Shown: positions 48,375 to 58,459 of the stretch, piece after piece | Layout: each line of letters starts with the position of its first letter | How positions within the stretch are numbered: the first letter of the stretch is position 1 | Assembly (NCBI RefSeq): GCF_003660105.1 | Contig: NZ_CP032823.1 | Location: forward strand, 744,001-808,000 | Length of the DNA: 64,000 bases | From: Aliarcobacter cryaerophilus ATCC 43158 | GTDB lineage: Bacteria; Campylobacterota; Campylobacteria; Campylobacterales; Arcobacteraceae | Direction: 5' to 3' | The notes under the pieces: generated by a model | Databases searched by the model: none | Told to the model about the DNA's origin: nothing | The model's input: only the letters and a program-made list of their open reading frames with translations | Position numbers and translations under genes: made by a program

Positions 48375-48961
48375 GTTTAAGAAATTTATTACAAGAAAAT
48401 AGTTTAAACTTTCAAGATGTTTTTTATAAAGATTGTGAAGTTTTTGTTGAACTTTTGCAAAAGTGGGGAAAGGTTCATAATCTAAGTGGAAGATTAAGTA
48501 AAGATGATATATATGAAAATATATTAGATTCACTTTATCCTATTAACTTCATAGATGATTTTAATAGTTTTGCAGATATTGGTACAGGAGCTGGTTACCC
48601 AGGTTTAATTTTAGCAATTGCAAGAAAAGATGTAAAAGCTTATTTAATAGAACCAAGAGTAAAAAGAGTTGCTTTTTTAAACTTTGTAAAAGCAAGTTTG
48701 GGTTTGAATAATCTTATAATTTTACAAAAAAGAGCAGAAGATTTAGAAGACTTAGAAGTCGATTTAATTACAAGTAGAGCTGTAACAAATACAAATTTAC
48801 TTTTAAATATTACTTCTAAGATAAAAAAGGAACATACATCTTATCTTTTTTATAAAGGAAGTATGCTAGAAGATGAAATTGAAACTTCTAAAATATCGAA
48901 CTATAAAGTTGTTTCAAGATGTGAACGAAATTATTTATATATTAAAGGAAAAAGATGTTGA
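48371..48961 (+). CDS. rsmG: 16S rRNA (guanine-527-N7)-methyltransferase
   Basis: The 196-residue RsmG (GidB) methylates G527 in the decoding-site loop of 16S rRNA. VELLQKWGKVHNLSG, the SAM-binding FADIGTGAGYPGLILAI and LITSRAVTNTN are present. The start is TTG overlapping the ribA stop; no ATG fits the conserved N-terminus. It overlaps the next gene by seven bases. Loss of RsmG in other bacteria gives low-level streptomycin resistance. Confidence 0.94.
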   Translation: MSLRNLLQENSLNFQDVFYKDCEVFVELLQKWGKVHNLSGRLSKDDIYENILDSLYPINFIDDFNSFADIGTGAGYPGLILAIARKDVKAYLIEPRVKRVAFLNFVKASLGLNNLIILQKRAEDLEDLEVDLITSRAVTNTNLLLNITSKIKKEHTSYLFYKGSMLEDEIETSKISNYKVVSRCERNYLYIKGKRC

Positions 48962-49176
48962 TAAAAGTAATAGCCGTTGTTTTGGCTGGTTTTGTTATAT
49001 ATTTGCTATTTTTTAAAAACAAAAGAGTTGATGGTGTTAAAAAAAATGATAAATTAATCTCTGATGAGATGGTAGAGTGTCCTGTTTGTAGTACATTTGT
49101 TTCTCAAAAAGATGCTATTGTAAGTAGCGGAAAGTTTTTTTGTTCAAAAGATTGCTTAAATAACAAAAAGGCTTAA
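48955..49176 (+). CDS. Small membrane-anchored zinc-finger-like protein
   Basis: The 73-residue protein has an N-terminal membrane helix (VIAVVLAGFVIYLLFF) and a C-terminal four-cysteine module (CPVCSTFVS, then FFCSKDCLN) like those of the PP0621 family. The module should bind zinc on the cytoplasmic side. The function is unknown. The start overlaps rsmG, so it belongs to the ribA-rsmG-glyS transcript. Confidence 0.82.
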   Translation: MLIKVIAVVLAGFVIYLLFFKNKRVDGVKKNDKLISDEMVECPVCSTFVSQKDAIVSSGKFFCSKDCLNNKKA

Positions 49177-49177
49177 A

Positions 49178-49558
49178 ATGAAGATAATTGGAGATAATTT
49201 AATCCCATTTGAAGATTTTTTTAAAGTTTTAAGTATTGAAGATATAAAAAATACAAAAGCAAATTCAATGCTTTTTTTTGATTTTAATGAAGAACTTTTA
49301 AAATACTCTAATTCTGAAAATTTAAACTTTTTGGTATATGTAAGCTCAATAAAAGAAGCTCTTTATGCTTCAAATTTTAATGCGAAATATATAGTTTGTA
49401 AAAATAAATTAGCTAAAAAGTTACAAAAAATAGCAGATAACTATATGTGGGATTCAAAAATTTTGACTATTATAAAATCTAGTGATGATTTAGAAAAAGT
49501 TGCTTTAGAAGAGATAGATGGAGCTATTTATAAAGATATATTGGAGATAAAAGGATGA
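49178..49558 (+). CDS. Hypothetical protein
   Basis: The 126-residue protein has an alternating strand/helix pattern (NSMLFFDFNEELLKYS, NFLVYVSSIKEALYA, AKYIVCKNKLAKKLQKIA, KILTIIKSSDDLEKVA) that looks like a small Rossmann-type alpha/beta domain. There is no signal peptide, membrane helix or evident catalytic motif. It follows the zinc-finger-like gene by one base and shares ATGA with the next small gene. I do not recognise a family; gene order suggests a lineage-specific conserved protein. Confidence 0.75.
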   Translation: MKIIGDNLIPFEDFFKVLSIEDIKNTKANSMLFFDFNEELLKYSNSENLNFLVYVSSIKEALYASNFNAKYIVCKNKLAKKLQKIADNYMWDSKILTIIKSSDDLEKVALEEIDGAIYKDILEIKG

Positions 49559-49722
49559 AAGATATTTTAAATTTTGTAGTTTTAGCTCTATTTGTTTTTA
49601 TGGTTGCTATGTTTATTATAAATTTTAATAGACAACAAATAAAAAAACACACAGATAAACTTGAAAAATTAGATGATATAGAAAAAAACAAAAACCAAGA
49701 TAAGGAAAAAGAAAATGCTTAA
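49555..49722 (+). CDS. Small membrane protein, 55 residues
   Basis: This short gene begins at an ATG overlapping the previous stop (ATGA) behind AAAGG. It encodes one membrane helix (FVVLALFVFMVAMFIINF, residues about 7-24) and a highly charged Lys/Glu/Asn tail. It overlaps the start of glyS by eight bases. Tight coupling on both sides supports it as real; the function is unknown. Confidence 0.7.
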   Translation: MKDILNFVVLALFVFMVAMFIINFNRQQIKKHTDKLEKLDDIEKNKNQDKEKENA

Positions 49723-51739
49723 ACCACTTTTAATAGAAATTGGAGTTGAAGAGTTACCAGCTATTCCATTTTTAAAGGAGTTATCAAATATTGAGAAAAA
49801 ATGGAGTGATATTTTAGAAAAAAATAGTTTACTTTGTAATTTTGAATTATTTTATACTCCAAGAAGATTGGTTTTATGGCATAGAGAGTTTCAAGTAAAA
49901 CAAGAAGATAGTGAAGTTGAAAATATAGGTGCTCCAAAAAATATAGCTTTTAAAGATGGTATAGCAACTCCTGCAGCTGCTAGTTTTGCAGGAAAATGTG
50001 GTATTAGTGTAGATGAAATTTCATTTAAAGATTTTGGAAAAGGTGAAGTTTTATATTATAAACAAAAAATATCTGGAGTTTTTTCAAAAGAGCTTTTAAA
50101 CAATATGGTAAACGAATTTGTAGCAAGTTTAAACTTTGGAAAATCTATGAGATGGGGAAGTAGAAGTGATAGTTTTATAAGACCTATTAGATTTTTTTCT
50201 ATGATGATAGATAAAGAAATAATAGAGGGAGAGCTTTTTGGAGTAAAATCTTCAAACTTATCATTTGGGCATAGAATGGATAGTTATGAACCATTTATTT
50301 TTAATGATGTTGGTGATTATTTTTGCAAGTTAGACAAATATGGAGTAGTTTTATATCAAGATGAAAGAAGAGCAAAAATTCTAAAGCAACTAAAAGATAT
50401 TGAGGTTAAGCACAATATTCAAATAGAGTTAGATTTAGAATTATTAGATGAAGTTGTTGCAATTACTGAGTATCCAACAGCTCTTTTAGGAAAATTTGAT
50501 GAAGAGTTTTTAGAACTTCCAGCTGAAGTAATTGTTACATCTATGAAAGCAAATCAGAGATATTTTGCAGTTTATAAAAATGAAAAACTTACAAATAATT
50601 TTGTAGTTGTTTCAAATGCATTAACAAATGATTTTGGATATATAATCTCTGGAAATGAGAAGGTTTTAAGACCAAGGCTAGCAGATGCAATGTTTTTTTA
50701 TAAAAATGATATAAAAAATGGTTTATCAAATGAAGGACTTAAAAAACTTGTATTTGTTGAAGGTTTAGGAACAGTTTATGATAAATGTGAGAGAGAGGCA
50801 AAAATTGCCTCATATTTGGCAGAGATTTTGAGAATAAATGAAAAAGATGTTGAACTATTGCAAAAAGCTGTAATGCTTTCAAAAGCTGATTTAATGAGTG
50901 AAATGGTATATGAGTTTACAGAACTTCAAGGATTAATGGGTTACTACTACTCAAAAATAGCAAATAACGATGAAAAAATTAGTCTAGCATTAAAAGAACA
51001 ATATCTTCCAATTGGTGAGAATAGTGAACTTCCTAGTTCTGTTTTTTCTTCAATAGTTGCTATGTCAAATAAAATAGATAATCTTATGGCTCTTTTTAGT
51101 GCTGGAAAAATCCCAACAGGATCAAAAGATCCATTTGCCTTAAGAAGAGCATCTTTAGGAGTTGTAAAAATTGCAATCGAACATAAATTAGATATTGATT
51201 TTAAAGCTATTTTTGAAGATTTAAAAACAAATTATAAAAATCTTGATTTAAAAGTTTTAAATGAATTTTTTATAGAAAGACTTTATAAAATCTTTGATAG
51301 TGTAAATCCAACTGTTTTAAAAGCCGTGATAAGTAGTGGAGAGACAAATATATATAGAATTTATCAAAAAGTAGAAGCTTTAAATCCATTTGTTGAAAGT
51401 GATAGTTTTAAAGATTATAGTGCTACATTTAAAAGAGTTGCAAATATTGTGAAAGATATTGAAATAAATGATTCTTTAGAGATTGTTGAAACACTATTCG
51501 AGCAAGATGAAGAGAGAAATTTATATAATAGTTTTAAAAAAATAAAAACTTCAAATTTTGGAACTTTTGATGAAGAGCTTGATGCTTTATTTTCTTTAAA
51601 ACCACAACTTGATAGCTTTTTTGAAAAAGTTTTTGTAAATCACGAAGATGAAAAAATAAAAACAAATAGAAAAAATCTTATTGCACAAGTATATTTAGGA
51701 TTTAGAAATATCGCAGATATTAAAGAAATAACAATTTAA
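49715..51739 (+). CDS. glyS: Glycine-tRNA ligase beta subunit
   Basis: The 674-residue beta subunit of the alpha2-beta2 glycyl-tRNA synthetase binds tRNA-Gly. LLIEIGVEELPA at the N-terminus, GKSMRWGS, the HD-domain-like middle part and KDPFALRRASLGVVKI are typical GlyS. The alpha subunit (glyQ) is not in the window. It is the last gene of the ribA-rsmG cluster and ends at a terminator shared with rpoD. Confidence 0.96.
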   Translation: MLKPLLIEIGVEELPAIPFLKELSNIEKKWSDILEKNSLLCNFELFYTPRRLVLWHREFQVKQEDSEVENIGAPKNIAFKDGIATPAAASFAGKCGISVDEISFKDFGKGEVLYYKQKISGVFSKELLNNMVNEFVASLNFGKSMRWGSRSDSFIRPIRFFSMMIDKEIIEGELFGVKSSNLSFGHRMDSYEPFIFNDVGDYFCKLDKYGVVLYQDERRAKILKQLKDIEVKHNIQIELDLELLDEVVAITEYPTALLGKFDEEFLELPAEVIVTSMKANQRYFAVYKNEKLTNNFVVVSNALTNDFGYIISGNEKVLRPRLADAMFFYKNDIKNGLSNEGLKKLVFVEGLGTVYDKCEREAKIASYLAEILRINEKDVELLQKAVMLSKADLMSEMVYEFTELQGLMGYYYSKIANNDEKISLALKEQYLPIGENSELPSSVFSSIVAMSNKIDNLMALFSAGKIPTGSKDPFALRRASLGVVKIAIEHKLDIDFKAIFEDLKTNYKNLDLKVLNEFFIERLYKIFDSVNPTVLKAVISSGETNIYRIYQKVEALNPFVESDSFKDYSATFKRVANIVKDIEINDSLEIVETLFEQDEERNLYNSFKKIKTSNFGTFDEELDALFSLKPQLDSFFEKVFVNHEDEKIKTNRKNLIAQVYLGFRNIADIKEITI

Positions 51740-51760
51740 GGTTTTATATATTTTGATTTT

Positions 51761-51788
51761 ATGTAGAGATTAACTCTCTACATAATTT
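51761..51788. terminator. Bidirectional terminator between glyS and rpoD
   Basis: ATGTAGAG pairs with CTCTACAT around a short loop, followed by AATTTTT. The rpoD stop lies inside it. Confidence 0.65.
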
Positions 51789-53644
51789 TTAAGATTTTTC
51801 CCAACTTTTGGGTGTTTTAGTTTTTTAATAGCACTTGATTCAATCTGTCTTACCCTCTCTCTTGTAACTGAAAGTTCTTTTCCAATTTCTTCAAGAGTTC
51901 TATCACTAGCATCATCCATAAGACCAAATCTCATTCTTATAACTGCTTGTTCTCTTTCGTTTAGTTGCCCTAGAATTTGGTCAATTTGTCCTTGTAAATC
52001 TTCTTTCATAATGTTATCAATTGGTGTTGGAGCTTTTTCATCTGGTACAAAATCTCCAAATTTACCATCATCATCACTTCCTATTGGAGCTTCTAAAGAT
52101 ACAGGTTCTTTTGTGATTTTTATTACTTGTTTTACTTTATCAACTGGTAATCCAACTTCTTTTGCAATCTCTTCAACATCTGGCTCTTTACCATTTTCTT
52201 GAATACCTTTTCTAATAATTTTATTTATTCTATTAATAGTTTCAATCATATGAATAGGAATTCTAATCGTTCTTGCTTGATCTGCAATTGCTCTACTTAT
52301 TGCTTGTCTAATCCACCAAGTTGCATATGTAGAGAATTTATAACCTTTTTTATACTCAAACTTATCAACAGCTTTCATAAGACCAATATTTCCCTCTTGA
52401 ATTAAATCCAAGAAAGCTAAACCTCTATTTGTGTATCTTTTTGCAATAGAAACAACAAGTCTAAGATTTGATTTTGCCATTCTATCTTTTGAGGTATCTG
52501 TTATTTTTTTCCCTCTTTTAATCTGTTCTAAAACAGCTTTTAACTCTTCAGGTGTTAAATCAAAACCATCTTTACTAGCTTCTGCTGTTTGGAAAAGCTT
52601 TTTTATCTCCATATATGTTGAAACCATTGTAGCTTCAGGAACCATTGAAGTTATTTGTGCTTTTGATAAATTGATTATATTGTCTAGAATCTTTTGATGA
52701 TTTTTTTGTAAAGTTTCATTAAAAAGTGGTAATTTATACTCTAATCTTTTTAATTCACTATCAAAACCAACGTCAGATTTTAAAGATGTTTCCATTGCTT
52801 TTACTATTTCAGTTATTAATTTTGAAGTAGGTCCTAAGTCAAGAAGGGCATCTTTTAATAATCTCTTTTTAAATGCAACTGCTAAATCAAAAGTCATAAC
52901 ATCAACTTCATCATCAGATTTAGCTACTTCTTTTGCTTGAAATTTTAGCCACTCTTTTTTTGTTTTTTCAAGATTTTTGAAAGCTTCTATGATTGTTTGA
53001 GCTCTTTTATCTAGTTTTTTTTGTTTTGCACCAGATAATTTTTTCTCATCATCTTCTGCATCGGTAGATAAATCATCTTCATAATCTTCAATCTCTTCCT
53101 CTTCTTCCTCTTCTTCTGTATCATCATCAAAGTTTTTGAATAGCTCTTTTACTTTTCTCTCTCTATTTACAAGAGGTTCTTTATATTCTAAAATAAAATC
53201 AATTAAGTATGGAACATAACAAATAGCATCAAGGATTATATCCTCTCCCATCTCAATTCTTTTTGATATTTCAATCTCTTCATCTTTTGTTAAAAGCGGA
53301 ATTTGTCCCATCTCTCTTAAATACATTCTTACAGGTGAATCAGATCTTGACCACTCTAAAAGCTCTTTATTTTTTAGTAAGTCAAACTCATCATCTTCTG
53401 CTTCGATTAGTTTTTCTCTTTGCTCTTTTCTTTTTTTAGCCTCTTCATCATTTAGAAGTTTAGCTTGTTCTTGAGAACTTATAACTTTTACATTATATAG
53501 CTGAACAAGAGCAAGAATTTTTTTAATTGTTGCACCCGTTGGAGCTTTTGGAAAAATTTTTATAATTTTCTCATAAGTTAATATTGAGTCTTTATACTCT
53601 TTGATTAACTGCTCGATAGTTTTATTTATATCTTTTGTACTCAT
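51770..53644 (-). CDS. rpoD: RNA polymerase sigma-70 factor
   Basis: The 624-residue housekeeping sigma factor has region 1.1 at the N-terminus and region 1.2 ([18 protein letters not shown]). An acidic stretch follows near residues 172-195, then region 2 with [20 protein letters not shown] (core binding, -10 reading and melting). Region 3 has [18 protein letters not shown], and region 4.2 has the helix-turn-helix [20 protein letters not shown]. It reads most promoters in the cell, including the consensus rRNA promoter seen here. It is divergent from leuD. Confidence 0.97.
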   Translation of the reverse strand: MSTKDINKTIEQLIKEYKDSILTYEKIIKIFPKAPTGATIKKILALVQLYNVKVISSQEQAKLLNDEEAKKRKEQREKLIEAEDDEFDLLKNKELLEWSRSDSPVRMYLREMGQIPLLTKDEEIEISKRIEMGEDIILDAICYVPYLIDFILEYKEPLVNRERKVKELFKNFDDDTEEEEEEEEIEDYEDDLSTDAEDDEKKLSGAKQKKLDKRAQTIIEAFKNLEKTKKEWLKFQAKEVAKSDDEVDVMTFDLAVAFKKRLLKDALLDLGPTSKLITEIVKAMETSLKSDVGFDSELKRLEYKLPLFNETLQKNHQKILDNIINLSKAQITSMVPEATMVSTYMEIKKLFQTAEASKDGFDLTPEELKAVLEQIKRGKKITDTSKDRMAKSNLRLVVSIAKRYTNRGLAFLDLIQEGNIGLMKAVDKFEYKKGYKFSTYATWWIRQAISRAIADQARTIRIPIHMIETINRINKIIRKGIQENGKEPDVEEIAKEVGLPVDKVKQVIKITKEPVSLEAPIGSDDDGKFGDFVPDEKAPTPIDNIMKEDLQGQIDQILGQLNEREQAVIRMRFGLMDDASDRTLEEIGKELSVTRERVRQIESSAIKKLKHPKVGKNLKNYVES

Positions 53645-53809
53645 TGTTTTAGGAAATCCTCCTTTTTAAATAGTTGGACATTATACCCAAATTATTTAAA
53701 GATATGATTATATTGAACTATATTGAGTAGTGTTTAAACAAAGTTTACTAAAAGTTAGGATAAAATTTTTGCTTAATATTTAATGGTTAATAAAAATAAG
53801 GAATTAGGT

Positions 53810-54313
53810 ATGAGTAAAATCACAGGTAAAGTTTGGAATTTTGGTGCAAATATTGATACAGATGTTATTATAGCTGCAAGATATTTAAATAGTTCAGATC
53901 CTGAACATTTAGCAAAATATGTTATGGAAGATGCAGATCCTGAGTTTCCAAAGAAACTAAAAAAAGGTGATATTATAGTTGCAGGTGAAAATTTTGGATG
54001 TGGTTCAAGTAGAGAACATGCTCCAATTGCTCTAAAAGCTGCTGGTGTGGCTGCTGTTGTGGCACCATCTTTTGCAAGAATTTTTTATAGAAATGCTTTT
54101 AATATGGGACTTCCTATTTTTGAATTACCTGAATCTTTAGAGATAAAAGAGGGTGAAGAGATTTCAATTGATTTAGATAATGGAGAGATCACAAATAATA
54201 CAACTAAAAAAACTTATAAATTTATACCAATTCCTCCATTTATGCAAGAGCTAATTTCAAGTGGTGGATTAATTAATTACGCAAAAGATGAAATGGGAAG
54301 AGGAAATAAATAA
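53810..54313 (+). CDS. leuD: 3-isopropylmalate dehydratase small subunit
   Basis: The 167-residue small subunit works with LeuC to isomerise 2- to 3-isopropylmalate in leucine synthesis. [20 protein letters not shown] and [19 protein letters not shown] are diagnostic. The frame opens nine codons earlier (53783), but the ATG at 53810 stands behind AAGGAATTAGG and fits the usual length. leuC is not in the window. Its stop overlaps leuB (TAATG). Confidence 0.95.
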   Translation: MSKITGKVWNFGANIDTDVIIAARYLNSSDPEHLAKYVMEDADPEFPKKLKKGDIIVAGENFGCGSSREHAPIALKAAGVAAVVAPSFARIFYRNAFNMGLPIFELPESLEIKEGEEISIDLDNGEITNNTTKKTYKFIPIPPFMQELISSGGLINYAKDEMGRGNK

Positions 54314-55380
54314 TGAATAGCTATAAAATATCAATAATAAAAGGTGATGGAATAGGGCCTGAAATAGTTGATGAAGCTATAAAAGTTTTAAATGCTGTTT
54401 CTAAAAAATGTGGCTTTGAATTATCTTATAAAGAGTATTTAATGGGTGGAATTGCAATAGATACAACAGGAGTTCCTCTTCCAGATGAAACTGTTGAAGG
54501 TGTTTTAAACTCTGATGCTTGTTTATTTGGTGCAATTGGTGGAGCAAAATGGGATACTCTTCCAAGAGATTTAAGGCCAGAAACAGGGCTTTTAAATTTT
54601 AGAGAGAAAATGGGTGTTTATGCAAATTTAAGACCAGCAATTGTTTATGATGAGCTTTTAAATGCTTCAACTTTAAAACCAGAAGTTATCAAAGGTTGTG
54701 ATATTATGGTTGTAAGAGAGCTTATTGGTGGTATCTATTTTGGAAAACCGAGAGAAAATGATGGATTTAAAGCTTTTAATACAATGGTATATACAAAACC
54801 TGAGATTATAAGAATTGGAAAAACTGCTTTTGAGCTTGCACAAAAGAGAGATAAAAGAGTTTGTTCTGTTGATAAAGCAAATGTTTTAGAGGTTTCTCAA
54901 CTTTGGAGAGATACTATGAATGAATTATCAAAAGAGTATCCAGATGTTGAATTAACTCATATGTATGTTGATAATGCTGCTATGCAGCTAGTTAGAAATC
55001 CAAAACAGTTTGATGTTATAGTAACTGGAAATATATTTGGGGATATTTTAAGTGATACAGCGTCTATGGTTGTTGGTTCTATTGGGCTTCTTCCTAGTGC
55101 ATCAACAGGTGATAAAACAGCAATTTATGAACCAATTCATGGTTCTGCTCCTGATATTGCAGGACTTGGAATTGCAAATCCAATAGCTACAATTTTAAGT
55201 GCTGCTATGATGTTAAAATATACTTTAAATGAACAAAAAGCTTCAGATTTAATAGAAAAAGCAATAAAAGATGCTTTAAAAGATGGATATAGAACAAAAG
55301 ACTTAGCTGCTTTTGATGCTAAAGAAGTTTTAAACTGTGTTGCTATGGGTGATAAAATAGTAGAATATATCAATAATTAA
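54313..55380 (+). CDS. leuB: 3-isopropylmalate dehydrogenase
   Basis: The 355-residue enzyme oxidatively decarboxylates 3-isopropylmalate to 2-ketoisocaproate with [19 protein letters not shown] at the N-terminus, [13 protein letters not shown], and the metal/NAD signature [20 protein letters not shown] with GLLPSAS are present. It is translationally coupled to leuD and followed after eight bases by the DHH gene. Confidence 0.97.
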   Translation: MNSYKISIIKGDGIGPEIVDEAIKVLNAVSKKCGFELSYKEYLMGGIAIDTTGVPLPDETVEGVLNSDACLFGAIGGAKWDTLPRDLRPETGLLNFREKMGVYANLRPAIVYDELLNASTLKPEVIKGCDIMVVRELIGGIYFGKPRENDGFKAFNTMVYTKPEIIRIGKTAFELAQKRDKRVCSVDKANVLEVSQLWRDTMNELSKEYPDVELTHMYVDNAAMQLVRNPKQFDVIVTGNIFGDILSDTASMVVGSIGLLPSASTGDKTAIYEPIHGSAPDIAGLGIANPIATILSAAMMLKYTLNEQKASDLIEKAIKDALKDGYRTKDLAAFDAKEVLNCVAMGDKIVEYINN

Positions 55381-55388
55381 GGTATGAA

Positions 55389-56318
55389 ATGAGTGAAAAA
55401 AAGTATAGGCTAGTAACACGAAGTGATATGGATGGACTTGTTTGCGGTACATTGCTTAAATATCTTGATATTATAGATGAAATTACTTTTGTTCACCCAA
55501 AAGATATGCAAGATGGATTGATTGAGATAACAAATAATGATATAACAACTAATCTTCCTTATGTAGATGGAGTTTATTTAGCATTTGACCATCACTTTTC
55601 AGAAACATTAAGAAATGAGAAAAAAGATAATCATATTATAAATCCAGATGCTCCAAGTGCTGCTCAGGTTGTTTATGATTATTATGATGGAGATGAAGTT
55701 TTCCCTGGATATTTTACATCTATGATGCAAGGGGCAAATAAAGCTGATAGTGCAAATTTTTTATATGAAGATATTGTAAGACCAAGAGCTTGGACACTAT
55801 TGAGCTTTTTAATGGATAGTAGAACTGGACTTGGAAGATTTAGGAACTTTAGAATATCAAACTATCAATTAATGATGGATTTAATTCACTATTGTGCTAG
55901 ACATAATATTGATGAAATATTAGAACTTCCAGATGTAAAAGAGAGAGTTGATTTATATTTTCAATACGAAGAGCAATTTAAAGATCAGCTTAAAAAATGT
56001 ACAAAAGTTTATAACAATTTAGTGATAATAGATTATAGAGATGAAGAGATTATATATCCTGGAAATAGATTTATGGTTTATACACTTTTTCCTGAGCAAA
56101 ATATATCTATTCATATTTTCTATGCAAAAGATAAAGATAAGATTGTATACAGCACAGGAAAATCTATTACAAATAAAACTTCTAAAACAAATATTGGTGA
56201 ACTAATGCTTAAATATGGTGGTGGTGGACATGAAAATGCTGGAGCTTGCCAAATTTATAAAGAAGAATCAGAAAAAGTTTTAAAAGAATTAATAGAAAAA
56301 ATCAATCAAGATGGTTGA
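55389..56318 (+). CDS. DHH-family phosphoesterase
   Basis: The 309-residue protein has the DHH fold: TRSDMDGLVCG (motif I), AFDHHFSETL (the DHH motif), and a C-terminal DHHA1-type domain with the glycine-rich YGGGGHENAGACQ. The family includes nanoRNases, exopolyphosphatases and cyclic-dinucleotide phosphodiesterases; nothing visible decides among them. It follows leuB closely and may share its transcript. A strong terminator lies at its end. Confidence 0.88.
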   Translation: MSEKKYRLVTRSDMDGLVCGTLLKYLDIIDEITFVHPKDMQDGLIEITNNDITTNLPYVDGVYLAFDHHFSETLRNEKKDNHIINPDAPSAAQVVYDYYDGDEVFPGYFTSMMQGANKADSANFLYEDIVRPRAWTLLSFLMDSRTGLGRFRNFRISNYQLMMDLIHYCARHNIDEILELPDVKERVDLYFQYEEQFKDQLKKCTKVYNNLVIIDYRDEEIIYPGNRFMVYTLFPEQNISIHIFYAKDKDKIVYSTGKSITNKTSKTNIGELMLKYGGGGHENAGACQIYKEESEKVLKELIEKINQDG

Positions 56319-56328
56319 TTGATTTTTT
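56296..56328. terminator. Bidirectional terminator
   Basis: AAAAAATCAATCAA pairs perfectly over 14 bases with TTGATTGATTTTTT around GATGG. It serves the DHH gene and, on the other strand, the HIT gene. Confidence 0.9.
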
Positions 56329-56337
56329 AAAAAAGAA

Positions 56338-56697
56338 CTAAAAATCTTTTTTTAACTCATCTATAAAAATCTCAAAAGAGGGTAAATTTAAGTTTGCCTC
56401 TCTTTGTTTTTTTCCCCACATAGGTTCTGGAAAAAAGCTATCTTCTTTAAATCTTGACATTACATGAAAATGTACATGAGGAACATAATTTCCAAATGAT
56501 GCAATATTTATCTTTTCAGGATTGTAGTATTTAATCATTTTTTTCTCTATAATATCAAGGTATTTCCAAATTTCTTGTTTTGTTTCATTATCGCATTGTG
56601 AAAACTCTTTAACATTTTTATTTGTAAAAATTTTTAACCAAGGAATTTCGCTATTTTCTATCTCTATATTTATTAAATTATTTTTAAATATTTGCAT
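56338..56697 (-). CDS. HIT-family nucleotide hydrolase/transferase
   Basis: The 119-residue protein has the histidine-triad motif in PHVHFHVMSRF (HxHxH), where the middle His forms the nucleotidyl intermediate. Members cleave dinucleotide polyphosphates or nucleoside phosphoramidates. It is shorter at the N-terminus than Hint proteins and lacks the usual zinc cysteines. It stands alone between the DHH gene and the ribosomal alpha operon. Confidence 0.88.
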   Translation of the reverse strand: MQIFKNNLINIEIENSEIPWLKIFTNKNVKEFSQCDNETKQEIWKYLDIIEKKMIKYYNPEKINIASFGNYVPHVHFHVMSRFKEDSFFPEPMWGKKQREANLNLPSFEIFIDELKKDF

Positions 56698-56915
56698 ATT
56701 TTACTCCTACTATTTATATTTTGGAAAATTATATCATATTCAACAAACCTTAAGTAATAATTAAATACAATGCAGTTCCATTTTTTCAACCATGAAAGAA
56801 GTTTTTGTAAAATTAATCAATTAAATTTGTATTTTATAGAGAGTTGGAAGAGTTTTATTTTAGATTTTTCCTGTTGAAAATTGGAAAAAAACACAAACAA
56901 AGAAGGACGAGACTT

Positions 56916-57029
56916 ATGAAAGTAAGAGCTTCAGTTAAAAAAATGTGTGATAAATGTAAAGTTATCAAAAGAAGAGGTATCGTAAGAGTAATCTGCGAAA
57001 ACAAAAAACATAAACAAAGACAAGGATAA
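56916..57029 (+). CDS. rpmJ: Ribosomal protein L36
   Basis: The 37-residue protein has the zinc ribbon CDKC (Cys11, Cys14), Cys27 and His32 of the zinc-binding L36 type. The frame extends upstream to 56844, but the ATG at 56916 is behind AAGGACGAG and gives the exact family length. It opens the alpha operon here; infA, which often precedes it, is not found upstream, where only a 218-base promoter region lies. Confidence 0.96.
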   Translation: MKVRASVKKMCDKCKVIKRRGIVRVICENKKHKQRQG

Positions 57030-57034
57030 GACAC

Positions 57035-57403
57035 ATGGCAAGAATCGCAGGTGTTGATTTACCAAACAAAAAAAGAATGGAGTATGCTTTAACATACATC
57101 TTTGGAATTGGGTTACACCATTCAAGACTAATTTTAACTGCTACTGGAGTTGATTTCAACAAAAGAGCATTTGAATTAACAGAAGATGAGGCTGCTTTAA
57201 TTAGAAAAGAGATTCAAGAAAACTACCTAGTAGAAGGGGATCTTAGAAAAAAAGTTGCTATGGATATTAAGTCTTTGATGGATTTAGGTTCATATAGAGG
57301 ATTAAGACACAGAAAAGGTTTACCTTGTAGAGGGCAAAAGACTAAAACTAATGCAAGAACAAGAAAAGGTAAAAAGAAAACTATTGGTGCAGCAAGTAAA
57401 TAA
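57035..57403 (+). CDS. rpsM: Ribosomal protein S13
   Basis: The 122-residue protein of the small-subunit head contacts 16S helix 41 and the P-site tRNA through its basic tail. [20 protein letters not shown] at the N-terminus and [19 protein letters not shown] near the C-terminus are diagnostic. It lies five bases after rpmJ. Confidence 0.98.
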   Translation: MARIAGVDLPNKKRMEYALTYIFGIGLHHSRLILTATGVDFNKRAFELTEDEAALIRKEIQENYLVEGDLRKKVAMDIKSLMDLGSYRGLRHRKGLPCRGQKTKTNARTRKGKKKTIGAASK

Positions 57404-57412
57404 GGATAGATA

Positions 57413-57805
57413 ATGGCAAAAAGAAAAGTTACTAGAAAAAAAATTGTAAGAAAAAATATTGCTGACGGTATCGTTCATATAGCTGCAAGTTTTAACAATA
57501 CAATGGTTACAGTTACAGATAACATGGGAAATGCAATAGCATGGTCAAGTGCTGGAAACTTAGGGTTCAAGGGTTCTAAAAAATCAACTCCATTTGCTGC
57601 TCAAGCTGCAGTTGAAGATGCTATGGCAAAAGCAATGGAGCATGGAATTAAAAATGTAGGAATTAAAATTCAAGGTCCTGGTTCTGGAAGAGATACAGCT
57701 GTTAAATCAGTTGGTGCTATTAACGGGATTAGAGTTACTTGGTTAAAAGATGTTACACCATTAGCACACAATGGTTGTAGACCTCCTAAAAGAAGAAGAG
57801 TGTAA
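57413..57805 (+). CDS. rpsK: Ribosomal protein S11
   Basis: The 130-residue protein of the 30S platform near the E site. [40 protein letters not shown] and the C-terminal [12 protein letters not shown] are diagnostic. RBS AAGGATAG. Confidence 0.98.
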   Translation: MAKRKVTRKKIVRKNIADGIVHIAASFNNTMVTVTDNMGNAIAWSSAGNLGFKGSKKSTPFAAQAAVEDAMAKAMEHGIKNVGIKIQGPGSGRDTAVKSVGAINGIRVTWLKDVTPLAHNGCRPPKRRRV

Positions 57806-57815
57806 GGAGTAAAAT

Positions 57816-58442
57816 ATGGCAAGATATAGAGGACCAGTAGAAAAAATCGAAAGAAGACTTGAAGCAGACCTTGGTTTAAAAGGTGAGAGAAGACTTTCAG
57901 GTAAAAGTGCTTTAGAAAAAAGACCATTTGCTCCAGGACAACATGGACAAAGAAGAACTAAAATTTCTGAGTATGGATTACAATTAAGAGAAAAACAAAA
58001 AGTTAAATTTATGTATGGTATTTCTGAAAAACAATTCAGTAACTACTTCAAAGAAGCAGTTAGAAGAGAAGGAAATACAGGAACAATTTTAATTACTCTA
58101 ATTGAACAAAGATTAGATAATGTTGTTTATAGAATGGGATTTGCTACAACTAGAGCATTTGCTAGGCAAATAACAACTCACGGGCATATCTTAGTAGATG
58201 GTAAAAAAGTTGATATTCCATCATACATAGTAAAACCTGGGCAAAAAATTGAAATTAGAGAAAAATCAAAAAATAATCCACAAATTAAAAGAGCTATCGA
58301 GCTTACAAATCAAACAGGAATGGTTGATTGGGTAAATGTGGATAAAGATAAAGTATTTGGAATTTTCACAAGAATACCTGCTAGAGAAGAGATAGTTATT
58401 CCGGTTGAAGAGAGATTAATTGTTGAGTTATACTCTAAATAA
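57816..58442 (+). CDS. rpsD: Ribosomal protein S4
   Basis: The 208-residue primary 16S-binding protein, and in E. coli the translational repressor of the alpha operon. The N-terminal part lacks the zinc cysteines (C-minus form). [20 protein letters not shown] and the S4 RNA-binding domain ([29 protein letters not shown]) are visible. Confidence 0.98.
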   Translation: MARYRGPVEKIERRLEADLGLKGERRLSGKSALEKRPFAPGQHGQRRTKISEYGLQLREKQKVKFMYGISEKQFSNYFKEAVRREGNTGTILITLIEQRLDNVVYRMGFATTRAFARQITTHGHILVDGKKVDIPSYIVKPGQKIEIREKSKNNPQIKRAIELTNQTGMVDWVNVDKDKVFGIFTRIPAREEIVIPVEERLIVELYSK

Positions 58443-58459
58443 AAAATAAAAGGTAGCCA

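Noticed and set aside
53783-53809. Upstream start of leuD
   Set aside because: The extra nine codons overlap the ribosome-binding site of the better ATG at 53810.
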